A DNA stretch of 64,000 bases from Hoeflea phototrophica DFL-43 (lineage in GTDB: Bacteria; Pseudomonadota; Alphaproteobacteria; Rhizobiales; Rhizobiaceae). Positions 25,141 through 34,308 of this stretch are shown here, in pieces. How positions within the stretch are numbered: the stretch's first letter is position 1; every line of letters begins with the position of its first letter. The position numbers and the translations under genes were made by a program. The notes under the pieces are model-generated. The model searched no databases, was not told where the DNA came from, and saw only the letters and a program-made list of their open reading frames with translations. The stretch lies in assembly GCF_000154705.2 (NCBI RefSeq), contig NZ_CM002917.1, forward strand, positions 3,111,853 through 3,175,852. Direction: 5' to 3'.

Positions 25141-26118
25141 ATGGCACTGACCCCGAACCTCAACGCCTATCTGTATTTCGAAGCTGTTGCACGGCGCGGC
25201 ACCATCACCCACGCCGCGGAGGAACTGTCGATTTCGCCTTCGGCTGTAAGCCAGCAAGTCAAACTTCTGGAACAGCGGCTGGGGGTAAAACTGTTTCGCC
25301 GTGACGGTCGGTTGCTGAGCCTGACGCTGGAAGGGGAACAGCTGTTTCAGGTGTCAACAACAGCGCTAAGAATGCTGCGCGACACCGGACGGCACCTTGG
25401 AAAAACCCGTGAAACCCACAGGCTCAACCTGCGGGTGACACCCAGTTTCGGTGTCCGTTGGTTGGCGCCACGGCTTGCAGGGTTTGTTGCTGAACACCCC
25501 GATTGGGATCTGCGGGTCGATGCCGCACCCGACCCCACCAATTTCGAACGCGAAGTGATGGACCTCGACATTCGCTATGGCAACGGCGACTGGCAGGGTT
25601 TGCATGCCCGGCCAGTGCTTCACGATCATGTCCTGCCCCTGTGCAGCCCCAGGTATCTCTCCGGTTTGAAAGCATCAGACAATCCGGGTGCCCTGCTCGA
25701 TCAAGCCCGGCTGATCGACAGCGCCAGGGCATTGTGCCAGTGGGATTTCTGGCTCTATCACAATGGTATTGAAACAAGCAGCAACCGCAAATCGATCCTC
25801 ATGGACAGGTCATCAATTGCGTTGCAGCTGGCCTTGGACGGAGCCGGTATCGTGCTGGAGTCGCTGGCCCTCGCCCTGCCTGAAGTAGCCAACGGCCGGC
25901 TTGTTCCGGTCTTGCCCAAACTGCCAGTGCTGACCTTCCCGTCCTATTGGACGATTTGCCCTGCGCGATATCTCAACCGCCGCGCCGTGCATCTGTTCCT
26001 CGATTGGCTGGACGGGGAAGTCGATGATCATTCCGCACAGGTTTCACACGTCCTCACAATGCACGACCTGAGCGTCGAAGAACTGAAACTGGACGGTGGT
26101 CAACTGACGGGCGCTTGA
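25141..26118 (+). CDS. LysR family transcriptional regulator (GcvA-like)
   Basis: A 325-residue LysR regulator with the N-terminal helix-turn-helix (AAEELSISPSAVSQQVKLLEQRLGVKLFRR, residues about 20-50) and a C-terminal effector domain of GcvA type (TPSFGVRWLAPRLAGF). The ATG at 25141 fits the family length; the frame is open further upstream but runs through the FAH remnant. It has no divergent partner and is convergent with an SDR gene, so its target is not clear; the split-transketolase operon is the nearest candidate. Confidence 0.85.
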   Translation: MALTPNLNAYLYFEAVARRGTITHAAEELSISPSAVSQQVKLLEQRLGVKLFRRDGRLLSLTLEGEQLFQVSTTALRMLRDTGRHLGKTRETHRLNLRVTPSFGVRWLAPRLAGFVAEHPDWDLRVDAAPDPTNFEREVMDLDIRYGNGDWQGLHARPVLHDHVLPLCSPRYLSGLKASDNPGALLDQARLIDSARALCQWDFWLYHNGIETSSNRKSILMDRSSIALQLALDGAGIVLESLALALPEVANGRLVPVLPKLPVLTFPSYWTICPARYLNRRAVHLFLDWLDGEVDDHSAQVSHVLTMHDLSVEELKLDGGQLTGA

Positions 26119-26125
26119 AACCATA

Positions 26126-26878
26126 TCAGTGAATCAGCGACCCACCATTCACATCCAACTCGGACCCGGTCACATAGGCGGACAGATCCGACGCCAGAAA
26201 CAACGCGCAGCCGGCCACATCAGATGCTTCGCCCGCGCGCCCCATCGGAATGCCGGCAAGAATCTGGTCCATCATGTCCGGCGTCAGTTTACCCGCTGTG
26301 ATGTCTGTCGCGATAAACCCGGGACAGATGGCGTTTGACCGTATTCCATCGGGCGCAAGTTCACGGGCCATCGCCTTGGTCAACCCAAGGATACCGGCTT
26401 TGGCAGCGGAATAATGTGGTCCGCCAAAGATTCCACCACCACGCTGCGCCGATACCGATGACATGTTGATCAGCTTGCCGGTCTTGCGTTCCCGCATATG
26501 CGGGATCACGGTCTGGCTCATGTTCAAGGTGCCAAGCAGGTTCACATCCAGCACCGCATCATAATCCTCATGCGTGATATCCATGATCTTCAATGGCTGT
26601 GTGATGCCCGCATTGTTGACCAGAATGTCGATCTGGCCATAGGCCTCGAGCACCACCGCGACGGCAGCTTCGCAATCTGCCTTGCGCGTCACGTCACAGG
26701 CCAGACCGATATGACCTTCACCGATATCTGCAGCCGTATCCTCGGCCTGTGCCGCATCCAGATCAAGGATCACGACGCGCGCGCCATGGTCGGCAAAAAG
26801 CTGCGCCGTCGCCTTGCCAAGGCCCCGCGGGCTCGCAGCACCGGTAATGATTGCGATTTGTCCGTCCAGAAGTTTCAT
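26126..26878 (-). CDS. SDR family oxidoreductase
   Basis: Classical SDR of 250 residues with a slightly unusual cofactor loop (TGAASPRGLG), NNAGIT in the middle and YSAAK as catalytic Tyr-Lys motif. A serine in NMSSVSA completes the triad. It is the last gene of the minus-strand operon headed by the split transketolase, 36 bases after a beta-hydroxyacid dehydrogenase. Probably oxidises a sugar alcohol or aldonate feeding the transketolase; the substrate is not known. Confidence 0.82.
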   Translation of the reverse strand: MKLLDGQIAIITGAASPRGLGKATAQLFADHGARVVILDLDAAQAEDTAADIGEGHIGLACDVTRKADCEAAVAVVLEAYGQIDILVNNAGITQPLKIMDITHEDYDAVLDVNLLGTLNMSQTVIPHMRERKTGKLINMSSVSAQRGGGIFGGPHYSAAKAGILGLTKAMARELAPDGIRSNAICPGFIATDITAGKLTPDMMDQILAGIPMGRAGEASDVAGCALFLASDLSAYVTGSELDVNGGSLIH

Positions 26879-26914
26879 GACACCATCCTTGTCCGCCGGG
26901 TCTTCGACCCGCGT

Positions 26915-27802
26915 TCAGCTTTCGCGAACCTTACAGCCCGTCAGCGCCTCGTAGGCGCGGATCACGGCGCTGTCGTCTTCCCGGCCCAGCCCCATGCCGC
27001 CAGCCCCGACCATCATCTGAAAGGCCTGGGCTGCCAGCGGAACCGGAGCGCCCGCATCCCGTGCGGTCTGAACCACAAGACCAAGGTCCTTGATGAAGAT
27101 ATCGACAGTCGAAGTCGGGGGCGCCGATTCTTGCATCATGCGCGGCACGCGGTCATCCATCATCCAGCTTTGTCCGGCCGAGCTCGACACGATCTCCAGC
27201 AGTCTTTGAGGATCACACCCCGCCTTCGTGCCAAACGCCATAAGCTCTGCCGCCGCCACGAGATGCACCCCCGCGGCCAATTGGTGAACCACCTTGTATG
27301 TCGCGCCCATGCCCGGCTGGTCGCCCAAACGGTGCACCTTCTTGGAAACAGCGGCGAGCATATCGCCTGCCCGTTCGAAAGCGGCATCAGGGCCGGACGC
27401 CATAACCGTGAGCGTTCCACTGTCGGCCCCGACCTGTCCACCGGACACCGGCGCGTCGAGCATCAGATGACCCGCGTCGTTCAGCTGTGCCGCGATCGCG
27501 CGGGCCTCAGACGGCGCAACCGTGGACGACAGGACGACAACCGCCCCCGGAGCCAAAGCTGCGGTTACCCCTTCAAACAGAGCCGCCTCCGCCTGCGCAG
27601 CCGTCGCCACCATCACCAGAAGCAGGTCGCAACCAGCAGCCACCTCTGGCGCGCTCTCTCCGGTCTTGCCTCCGGCTTCCACAAAGCGGGCACGCGCGAC
27701 AGCTGACAGATCGAACCCCCGCAACGCGATACCTGCAGACATGATGTTGCGGGCCATGCCCTGTCCCATCATGCCCAGCCCGACTATTGCTGCATCTGCC
27801 AT
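26915..27802 (-). CDS. NAD(P)-dependent beta-hydroxyacid dehydrogenase (third family member; L-threonate-dehydrogenase-like possible)
   Basis: A 295-residue protein of the 3-hydroxyisobutyrate dehydrogenase family, with the VGLGMMGQG cofactor loop at the start, DAPVSGGQVGA in the middle and GMGATYKVVHQ as catalytic-lysine motif. The frame is open upstream, but the ATG at 27802, one base after the upstream stop (TAAGATG), fits the family. It differs from the two other copies in the GGQVGA segment, which resembles L-threonate or 2-hydroxy-3-oxopropionate type enzymes. It is coupled to the transketolase genes, consistent with short-chain sugar-acid metabolism. Confidence 0.82.
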   Translation of the reverse strand: MADAAIVGLGMMGQGMARNIMSAGIALRGFDLSAVARARFVEAGGKTGESAPEVAAGCDLLLVMVATAAQAEAALFEGVTAALAPGAVVVLSSTVAPSEARAIAAQLNDAGHLMLDAPVSGGQVGADSGTLTVMASGPDAAFERAGDMLAAVSKKVHRLGDQPGMGATYKVVHQLAAGVHLVAAAELMAFGTKAGCDPQRLLEIVSSSAGQSWMMDDRVPRMMQESAPPTSTVDIFIKDLGLVVQTARDAGAPVPLAAQAFQMMVGAGGMGLGREDDSAVIRAYEALTGCKVRES

Positions 27803-27803
27803 C

Positions 27804-28856
27804 TTACATGTCCAACCATGATTTGACCTGCGCGGTGATCCGATCGACGGTGATCCCATACTGGTCGTGCAATGTCGGCAAGGCACCGGCATCAAGGAAT
27901 TCATCAGGCAACGCGATCTGCCGGAACGGCACATGTACCTGCGCGCGCATCAACGCACCAGCAACGGCTTCACCCAGACCACCCGTGATCGAATGGTTCT
28001 CCGCCGTCACCACAAGGCGCCCGCCCCTGGACGCCTCAGCACAGATCGTTTCCGCGTCCAGGGGCTTGATCGTTGGCGAATGCAGTACGGCACAGGACAC
28101 ACCCTCCGCCGCCAGCGCCTTTGCCGCATCCAGCGTTCGCATCGTCATGAAGCCCGACGAGATGAACAGCACGTCGGTCCCATCATGGATCATCTTCGCC
28201 TTGCCCAATTCGAACCGGTAGCCATATTCGCCCAGCACATTGGGCACCTTGCCGCGCAGCAGCCGCATGTAGACTGGCCCCGGCGTATCAGCGATTACAC
28301 GGGTTGCCTGATCGATCTCCACCGCATCGCAAGGATCCAGAACCGTGAGGTTCGGCATGCCACGCATGATCGCGAGGTCTTCGGTCGCCTGATGGCTGGG
28401 GCCGTATCCGGTGGACAGACCCGGAAGCGCGCAGCAAATCTTGACCGGCAGGTTTTCCTCGGCAATCGCCATTGCGATGAAGTCATAGGCGCGACGGGAC
28501 GCAAAAACCGCATAGGTCGTCACGAATGGCACAAAGCCTTCGCGGGCGAGACCTGCGGCGGCGGACATCAGCAACGCCTCAGCCATCCCCATCTGATAGA
28601 AGCGGTCAGGATGGGCCTCAGCGAAGACATGCAGATCCGTGTACTTCGACAGATCCGCCGACATTCCGACAATGCCGTCCCGGGTCTTTGCCAGATCGAC
28701 CAGAGCGTGTCCGAACGGGGCCGAAATAGCCTCTCGTCCTTCGGAATCGAGCGAGGCAATCATTGCACTCGTTGCCACCCGCTCCCCGGTCTGTGAATCG
28801 GGCAGGGTACGAGGCGTGTATTTCGACTTGCGCCGTGAGAACGAGGGAATGGTCAT
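27804..28856 (-). CDS. Transketolase C-terminal subunit (split transketolase, beta)
   Basis: A 350-residue protein carrying the pyrimidine-binding and C-terminal domains of transketolase. The segment RFYQMGMAEALLMSAAAGLAREGFVPFV contains the conserved glutamate for thiamine diphosphate activation, and GPSHQATEDLAIMRGMPN follows. It overlaps the N-terminal subunit gene by four bases (ATGA), so the two are translated together to form one enzyme. The layout is like AptA/AptB apulose-4-phosphate transketolase and similar catabolic split transketolases, but the substrate is not identifiable. Confidence 0.87.
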   Translation of the reverse strand: MTIPSFSRRKSKYTPRTLPDSQTGERVATSAMIASLDSEGREAISAPFGHALVDLAKTRDGIVGMSADLSKYTDLHVFAEAHPDRFYQMGMAEALLMSAAAGLAREGFVPFVTTYAVFASRRAYDFIAMAIAEENLPVKICCALPGLSTGYGPSHQATEDLAIMRGMPNLTVLDPCDAVEIDQATRVIADTPGPVYMRLLRGKVPNVLGEYGYRFELGKAKMIHDGTDVLFISSGFMTMRTLDAAKALAAEGVSCAVLHSPTIKPLDAETICAEASRGGRLVVTAENHSITGGLGEAVAGALMRAQVHVPFRQIALPDEFLDAGALPTLHDQYGITVDRITAQVKSWLDM

Positions 28857-29704
28857 TGCGGCTTGTCCTCATCCAGCAAGGCGATGGCTTTTGCCCATTC
28901 ATCGGCTTCGACCCGGATAAAATGCGTGCTTTCGCGCTGCTCAAGAAAGGGAATGCCTTTGCACATCTTGGTGCGGCAGATAATGACACGCGGCTGCAGT
29001 TCGCGATGATTGCGGGCATTGTCGAAAGCCTGCACCAGCGCTGTCAGGTCATTGCCATCCACCTCCTGCGCATACCATCCGAAAGCAGCCCATTTCGGCG
29101 CTTCTTCTGATGTCGCAAGCGCATCCAGTGTTGGTCCATCCGCCTGCTGATTGTTGAAGTCGACAATTGCGATCAGATTGTCCAGCTTCCATTGAACCGC
29201 AGACATCACCGCTTCCCAGGTCGAGCCCTCTCCAAGCTCACCATCGGACAGCATGTTGTAGACAAAGGCCGACGACTTCTTGCGTTTCAAACCAAGTGCT
29301 GCACCAACGGCAATGCCCAATCCTTGACCCAGGGAGCCGCCGGTGATTTCCATGCCCGGAGTGTAGGCCGCCATGCCCGACATCGGCATGCGGCTGTCAT
29401 CCATGCCATAGGTCTCGATCTCGTCCTCAGGCAGGATGCCCGCCTCGATCAGGGCGGCGTACAGCGCAATGGCATAGTGCCCGATCGACAGGTAGAACCG
29501 GTCCCGGCCTTCCCACTCGGGATCGTTGGCGCGGTAGGTCATCGCATGAAAATACGACGCAGCCAGCACATCCGCCACACCAAGCGCCTGCCCGATATAT
29601 CCCTGTCCCTGCACTTCAGCCATTTGAAGCGCATATCGGCGGATCGACCATGCCCTTTGTGCGAGGCTGACATTTGATTTCTCGGTCTCGCTGATCTTCG
29701 ACAA
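28853..29704 (-). CDS. Transketolase N-terminal subunit (split transketolase, alpha)
   Basis: A 283-residue protein with the thiamine-diphosphate domain of transketolase: SIGHYAIALYAAL, GSLGQGLGIAVGAALG and the cofactor motif SDGELGEGSTWEA...FNNQQADG. The motif begins S-D-G rather than the usual G-D-G, a common variation in split forms. It is the first gene of the minus-strand operon and is divergent from the SAF-domain oxidoreductase at 29887, sharing a 182-base promoter region. Confidence 0.87.
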   Translation of the reverse strand: MSKISETEKSNVSLAQRAWSIRRYALQMAEVQGQGYIGQALGVADVLAASYFHAMTYRANDPEWEGRDRFYLSIGHYAIALYAALIEAGILPEDEIETYGMDDSRMPMSGMAAYTPGMEITGGSLGQGLGIAVGAALGLKRKKSSAFVYNMLSDGELGEGSTWEAVMSAVQWKLDNLIAIVDFNNQQADGPTLDALATSEEAPKWAAFGWYAQEVDGNDLTALVQAFDNARNHRELQPRVIICRTKMCKGIPFLEQRESTHFIRVEADEWAKAIALLDEDKPQ

Positions 29705-29778
29705 ACCTGGCCTCCTCCCGTCCGCGCGCTGGACTGACTGAATCTCCGCGAAAAACAGAAATCGACAAGCGGGAAATC

Positions 29779-29805
29779 GTTAACCACTATTTAGCTCAGC
29801 TTAAC
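29779..29805. promoter_or_regulatory. Inverted repeat in the divergent promoter of the transketolase operons
   Basis: GTTAA and TTAAC arms are separated by 17 bases, with an inner AGCTNAGCT element. It lies between the split-transketolase operon and the oxidoreductase-transketolase operon, so a regulator here could control both. The arms are short and the call is tentative. Confidence 0.3.
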
Positions 29806-29886
29806 AGTTACGTTTGAAATATTGATGGCTTCTTCACCCACTGCCCCGGTATCCTGATCCGGAGCGATCATCGGAGGAGCCGTGTC

Positions 29887-31227
29887 ATGAACCTTTCAGC
29901 CTTGCTCGCCGCCCGTGCCGCCAAAGGAAAGCCGGTTCGGATCGGCCTCATCGGCGCGGGTAAATTCGGATCAATGATCCTTGCCCAGGCCAAACATATT
30001 CCCGGGTATCACGTCGTTGGCATCGCGGATCTGGACGTGATCAAAGCCAGGGCATCCCTTGCACGTGTGCACTGGGATGAAGACCGGTATTCAGCCAGCT
30101 CTTTGGCGGAAGCCGTTTCAACCGGCACGACCCATGTCACCGATGACGCGGCCAGCCTGTTTGCCAATTCTGAAATAGAAGTGATCATCGAAGCCACAGG
30201 ACATCCAATCGCAGGCGTTCGCCACGCCCTGGCGGCTATCGGCGCTGGAAAACATGTGGTCATGGTCAATGTCGAAGCGGATGTGATGTGCGGGCCAATC
30301 CTGGCTGAACGGGCGCACCAGGCGGGTGTGGTCTATTCGATGGCTTATGGCGATCAACCGGCAGCCATGTGCGAGTTGGTCGACTGGGTCCACAGCTGTG
30401 GGTTCGAGCTGGTCGCAGCCGGCAAGGGTATGAATTTCTGCCCGAGTTACAGGTATTCGACGCCCAGCACTGTCTGGGACTATTTCGACTTTACCGAAGA
30501 ACAGGTGGCGGCCGGCGACTTCAATCCGAAGATGTACAACTCATTTACCGACGGCACGAAGGCCGCAATCGAAATGGCCGCCGTCGCGAATGCCACGGAA
30601 TTGGATTGCCCCAGCGATGGGCTGGCATTCCCGCCAGCCGGTCTGCAGGACCTCGCCGAGGTTTTCAAACCCATCAGTGAAGGCGGGCGCTTGGAAAAGG
30701 CCGGCATCGTCGATATCGCGTCCAGCCGCGAACCCGACGGGCGCGTGGTGCTCAACAATATCCAGTACGGCATGTTCGTGACCTTCCGGGCACCTGACGA
30801 ATACACCCGCCAATGCTTCAACCAATACGGCCTGATGACGGACAAATCCGGTTGGTATGGCAGCATGTGGCGCCCCTTTCACCTGATCGGCCTGGAAACA
30901 TCAGTCTCCGTTCTGTCCGCAGCCTTGCGAAATGAACCCACCGGTGTGTCAAAACGCTATCGCGCCGATGCGGTCGCCACGTCCAAAGGTGATTTTGCAG
31001 CAGGAGAGATGCTCGATGGTGAGGGCGGGTTCAAGGTTTGGGCAAAGGCAATACCCGCTACCCAGGCTTCCGCCTTGGCGGCCTTGCCGATCGGCCTGGC
31101 ACATCATGTCAAACTGAAACGCGCCATCAAACGCGACCAGATCGTCACTCTCGACGATGTGGAGATTGTGGACGATCTGGACATTCACGCCCTGCGCTCT
31201 GACCAAAACAGGCTGCTCGATGCCTGA
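29887..31227 (+). CDS. NAD(P)-dependent oxidoreductase, homoserine-dehydrogenase-like with C-terminal SAF-type domain
   Basis: A 446-residue protein. The N-terminal Rossmann domain has GLIGAGKFGSM at residues 20-30, followed by EVIIEATGHPIAGVRHALAAI and KHVVMVNVEADVMCG, the pattern of homoserine-dehydrogenase-like proteins. The C-terminal part (KRAIKRDQIVTLDDVEIVDD) has the look of an SAF domain as in sialic acid synthase/AFP proteins. It precedes a full-length transketolase with an eight-base overlap and is divergent from the split transketolase. The combination suggests dehydrogenation of a branched or unusual sugar alcohol or sugar phosphate before transketolase action; the substrate is unknown. 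Confidence 0.75.
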   Translation: MNLSALLAARAAKGKPVRIGLIGAGKFGSMILAQAKHIPGYHVVGIADLDVIKARASLARVHWDEDRYSASSLAEAVSTGTTHVTDDAASLFANSEIEVIIEATGHPIAGVRHALAAIGAGKHVVMVNVEADVMCGPILAERAHQAGVVYSMAYGDQPAAMCELVDWVHSCGFELVAAGKGMNFCPSYRYSTPSTVWDYFDFTEEQVAAGDFNPKMYNSFTDGTKAAIEMAAVANATELDCPSDGLAFPPAGLQDLAEVFKPISEGGRLEKAGIVDIASSREPDGRVVLNNIQYGMFVTFRAPDEYTRQCFNQYGLMTDKSGWYGSMWRPFHLIGLETSVSVLSAALRNEPTGVSKRYRADAVATSKGDFAAGEMLDGEGGFKVWAKAIPATQASALAALPIGLAHHVKLKRAIKRDQIVTLDDVEIVDDLDIHALRSDQNRLLDA

Positions 31228-33175
31228 AACACTGAACATTCAGAACATGGCGGATGCGATCCGGTTTCTTTCCATCGACTCCATCCTGAACGCAGGCGAA
31301 GGCCATCAGGGTGTGCCACTGGGAATGGCGGAAATCGCCGCAACCCTTTATGCCAAACACCTCAAGGTTGACCCGGATGATCCGCTATGGCCCGACCGAG
31401 ACCGCATTGTGCTGTCGAACGGCCATGGTTCCATGTTGCTTTATGGCCTGCTGCACCTGTCGGGATACAAAAAGGTGACGGTCGAGGCGCTGAAGGCTTT
31501 CAGGAAACTGCATTCGGTCTGCGCCGGACACCCGGAGATCGAACAGGATGCCGGTATTGAGATCACCACCGGTCTTCTCGGTCAGGGCATTGCCTGCGCC
31601 GTCGGCATGGCGGTTGCCGAAGAACGCCTCGCCGCGCGCTTTGGCCGTGATCTGGTGGATCACCGGACCTGGGCGTTTGTAGGCGACGGATGCCTTCAGG
31701 AAGGCATGGGGCAAGAGGCGATCTCGCTTGCAGGGCATTTGCAACTCGGGCGGCTGACCTTCCTGTGGGACGACAATCACATCACCGATGACGGCGACAC
31801 CGCCTTGTCGGTTTCCGAGGATATCCCGGCTCGGTTTCGCGCCGCGGGCTGGCATGTCATTGAGGTGGACGGGCACGACATTGCCTGTATCGACAAAAGC
31901 ATCGCCGAGGCCAAAGCCGATCCGCGGCCAACTCTGATCGCCTGCCGCACCACAATCGCGCGCGGCATTCCGCGCCTGCAGGGCCAGCGCGGCGGGCACA
32001 GTGCGCCACTCACGCCTCAAGATGCCCAGGAGGCGCGCGCGGCACGCAAATGGCCCCATCCGCCATTCCATATCCCTCAGGAGGTTTACTCTGATTGGGA
32101 TAAAGCGATGATGCAGGGACGGACGGCGAAGTCCGATTGGCAGGAGCGGCTGAAAAAACATCCCGCCCATGCAGAGTTTCTCCGCTGGACCAATGGCGCC
32201 TTGCCCGACGGCTGGCTTGATGCCTTGCCCGAGACCAGCTCAGAAGCGCGCCCGACGATCCAGTCCTCGGGCGATGTCTGCGATGCCCTGTTGGACGGCC
32301 TTCCTGAAACCATCGTCCTGTGCGCCGATCTCGAAGCACCGACAAACCACAAACGCCGCCGCAAGGCATTCACGGCCGACAGTCGCGACGGGTCATATGT
32401 CCATTGCGGTGTGCGCGAACATTTGATGGGGGCGATGGCCGATGGGATCGCGGCGCATGGTGGTCTGCGGCCGGTGAATGTGACCTATCTCGCTTTTGCG
32501 GATTATGAACGCGCCGCAATGCGTATGGCAGCACTGATGGGGCTGCCCGCGATCTTTGTCTTCAGTCACGATTCCATCGGTGTGGGAAGCAACGGCCCGA
32601 CACATCAACCCGTGGAAACCCTGGCGAGCTATCGCGCGATGCCCAATATGCGCGTATTCCGTCCGGCCGATGCCATCGAAACCGCAGAGGCATGGCAGAT
32701 TGCATTGGAAATCCGAGACGGCCCGTCAATGCTCGCCCTGTCCCGGCAAGATGCAGAGCAGGTGCGCAAGGATGGGTCAGAAAACCTCTCTCGCCGGGGC
32801 GCCTACGTTCTTGCAGGATCGGAAACAGACCGCGACCTGACTTTGATCGCCACGGGCACCGAAGTCGGCTTGGCGATGAAAGCCCGGCACATCCTGGAAG
32901 AATGCGGCATTCGCACGGCAGTCATATCCATGCCCTGCTGGGAACTTTTCCAGGATCAGGACGCCGCCTATCGCGCTGCTGTTCTGGGTGCGGCTCCGCG
33001 CATCGGGATCGAGGCGGCATTGAAGTTCGGCTGGGAAAACTGGTTAAGACCGGACGACGCGTTCATCGGGATGACCGGCTTCGGTGCGTCCGCGAAGGCA
33101 CCTGAACTCTACGAACATTTCGGCATCACCACAGAGCGGATCGTTGCGACTGGCAAAAGTCTGACTGGACACTGA
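31220..33175 (+). CDS. tkt: Transketolase (full-length)
   Basis: A 651-residue transketolase with all three domains. The N-terminal cofactor region has GAGHQG-like GEGHQGVPLGMAE, SNGHGSMLLYGLLH, GLLGQGIACAVGMA and the motif VGDGCLQEGMGQE with the metal-binding WDDNHITDDGDT. The middle domain has HCGVREHLMGAMADGIA with the catalytic glutamate and HDSIGVGSNGPTHQPVETLA. The ATG overlaps the upstream stop by eight bases. Usual role is transfer of two-carbon units in the pentose phosphate pathway; its place in a catabolic operon suggests it handles the product of the coupled oxidoreductase. Confidence 0.9.
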   Translation: MPETLNIQNMADAIRFLSIDSILNAGEGHQGVPLGMAEIAATLYAKHLKVDPDDPLWPDRDRIVLSNGHGSMLLYGLLHLSGYKKVTVEALKAFRKLHSVCAGHPEIEQDAGIEITTGLLGQGIACAVGMAVAEERLAARFGRDLVDHRTWAFVGDGCLQEGMGQEAISLAGHLQLGRLTFLWDDNHITDDGDTALSVSEDIPARFRAAGWHVIEVDGHDIACIDKSIAEAKADPRPTLIACRTTIARGIPRLQGQRGGHSAPLTPQDAQEARAARKWPHPPFHIPQEVYSDWDKAMMQGRTAKSDWQERLKKHPAHAEFLRWTNGALPDGWLDALPETSSEARPTIQSSGDVCDALLDGLPETIVLCADLEAPTNHKRRRKAFTADSRDGSYVHCGVREHLMGAMADGIAAHGGLRPVNVTYLAFADYERAAMRMAALMGLPAIFVFSHDSIGVGSNGPTHQPVETLASYRAMPNMRVFRPADAIETAEAWQIALEIRDGPSMLALSRQDAEQVRKDGSENLSRRGAYVLAGSETDRDLTLIATGTEVGLAMKARHILEECGIRTAVISMPCWELFQDQDAAYRAAVLGAAPRIGIEAALKFGWENWLRPDDAFIGMTGFGASAKAPELYEHFGITTERIVATGKSLTGH

Positions 33176-33357
33176 ACACCCGGTCTTTATCCCCGGCAGG
33201 TTCGTTACCCATTCGCCCTCAGATCAGATCTCGTTTCCCAAAGATCATTTGGCCGCGACCCGATGGGGAAAGTTCGTTGTCGATCCTGTCTCCACCGCCA
33301 TCAAGTTGACCTGCCATCCATTATCCATCAAAGATCTGGAACGGTGGCTCCTTCGGT

Positions 33358-34200
33358 TCAGTGGCTGATCCGTGCCAGGAACCAGTCCCGAAACTGTTTT
33401 GCGGTGGGATCCGATTCATTGATGCGCAGAAAGTAGCCTTCCTTGCACGGTGCAATCGCATCATCAGCCCGGACCAGTTGCCTGGTTCGCACTGCGTGCT
33501 GAGCCAGCACTTCACTGACAAGCGCAACACCGTTTCCATCCACAGCAAGGTTCAACGCTGCCCCATAGCTGTCGACGAAGATGTGAGGCTTGGGGCTTCC
33601 CCCCACGACATCCCCCCATGTTTTCCAACCGTCTGAGGTGCCGACGGATTCGATCAATGGCAGGGATTGCAAAGTGCCCTCGAGACTGGGGGACTTCAGC
33701 GCGATGAGCCCGTTAGGTTCGAGCATGATTGCATCACGCCCGACCTGTTTTTGAGAGCCGAAGGGAATTTCCACATCCGCTCTGACCGTGTGAAAATCGT
33801 CTGGCCAGATCGTGCTCAGGAATCTGATCCGGATATTCGGGTGGATCTTGGTGAACTCGGCAAGACCAGGCGATATGATCCATTGCGCCACGCTGACCGA
33901 TGACGCGACCGTCAGCACATTCTGTGTCGGGATCGGATCAAACGCGCTGGCTGCCGCGCTCAAAGTCTCCAGCGCAGTGCCCACTTGCGGCAACAGTCTG
34001 CGACCGTGATCCGTCAGGGTCAGTCCGCGCGCGCGGCGGATAAACAGCGGAACACCAAGTGACATTTCCAACGATTTGACATGCTGGCTGACCGCGGACT
34101 GCGTCATGCCGATTTCCTCGGCCGCCGCCGTAAAACTCAGACGCCGGGCAGCCGCTTCAAATGCGCGGAACCAGGCAAGGGGTGGCAACGCTTTCACCAT
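33358..34200 (-). CDS. LysR family transcriptional regulator (GcvA-like)
   Basis: A 280-residue LysR protein with the helix-turn-helix FTAAAEEIGMTQSAVSQHVKSLE (split FTAAAEEIG / MTQSAVSQH) in residues 20-45 and a GcvA-like effector domain (VASSVSVAQWIISPGL). The ATG at 34200 is used; a TTG two codons earlier is unlikely. It is divergent from the flavin-monooxygenase operon beginning at 34309, with a perfect inverted repeat between them, and so is its probable regulator. It ends convergently with the transketolase gene. Confidence 0.87.
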   Translation of the reverse strand: MVKALPPLAWFRAFEAAARRLSFTAAAEEIGMTQSAVSQHVKSLEMSLGVPLFIRRARGLTLTDHGRRLLPQVGTALETLSAAASAFDPIPTQNVLTVASSVSVAQWIISPGLAEFTKIHPNIRIRFLSTIWPDDFHTVRADVEIPFGSQKQVGRDAIMLEPNGLIALKSPSLEGTLQSLPLIESVGTSDGWKTWGDVVGGSPKPHIFVDSYGAALNLAVDGNGVALVSEVLAQHAVRTRQLVRADDAIAPCKEGYFLRINESDPTAKQFRDWFLARISH

Positions 34201-34211
34201 GGGCAAGTCAC

Positions 34212-34230
34212 CTATTAGTAATTCTAATAG
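34212..34230. promoter_or_regulatory. Perfect inverted repeat between LysR gene and monooxygenase operon
   Basis: CTATTAG and CTAATAG form seven-base perfect arms around a five-base spacer, 12 bases upstream of the LysR start and 79 bases before the DUF1185 gene. The spacing and position suit a LysR recognition site that also controls regulator synthesis. Confidence 0.65.
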
Positions 34231-34308
34231 CTAAGCCTCCTGATCATTCGTTTGTCAAACGGCACGGCGCTGACCGATAGTCTTGGTGCACACAGCAAGG
34301 AGACGCTT

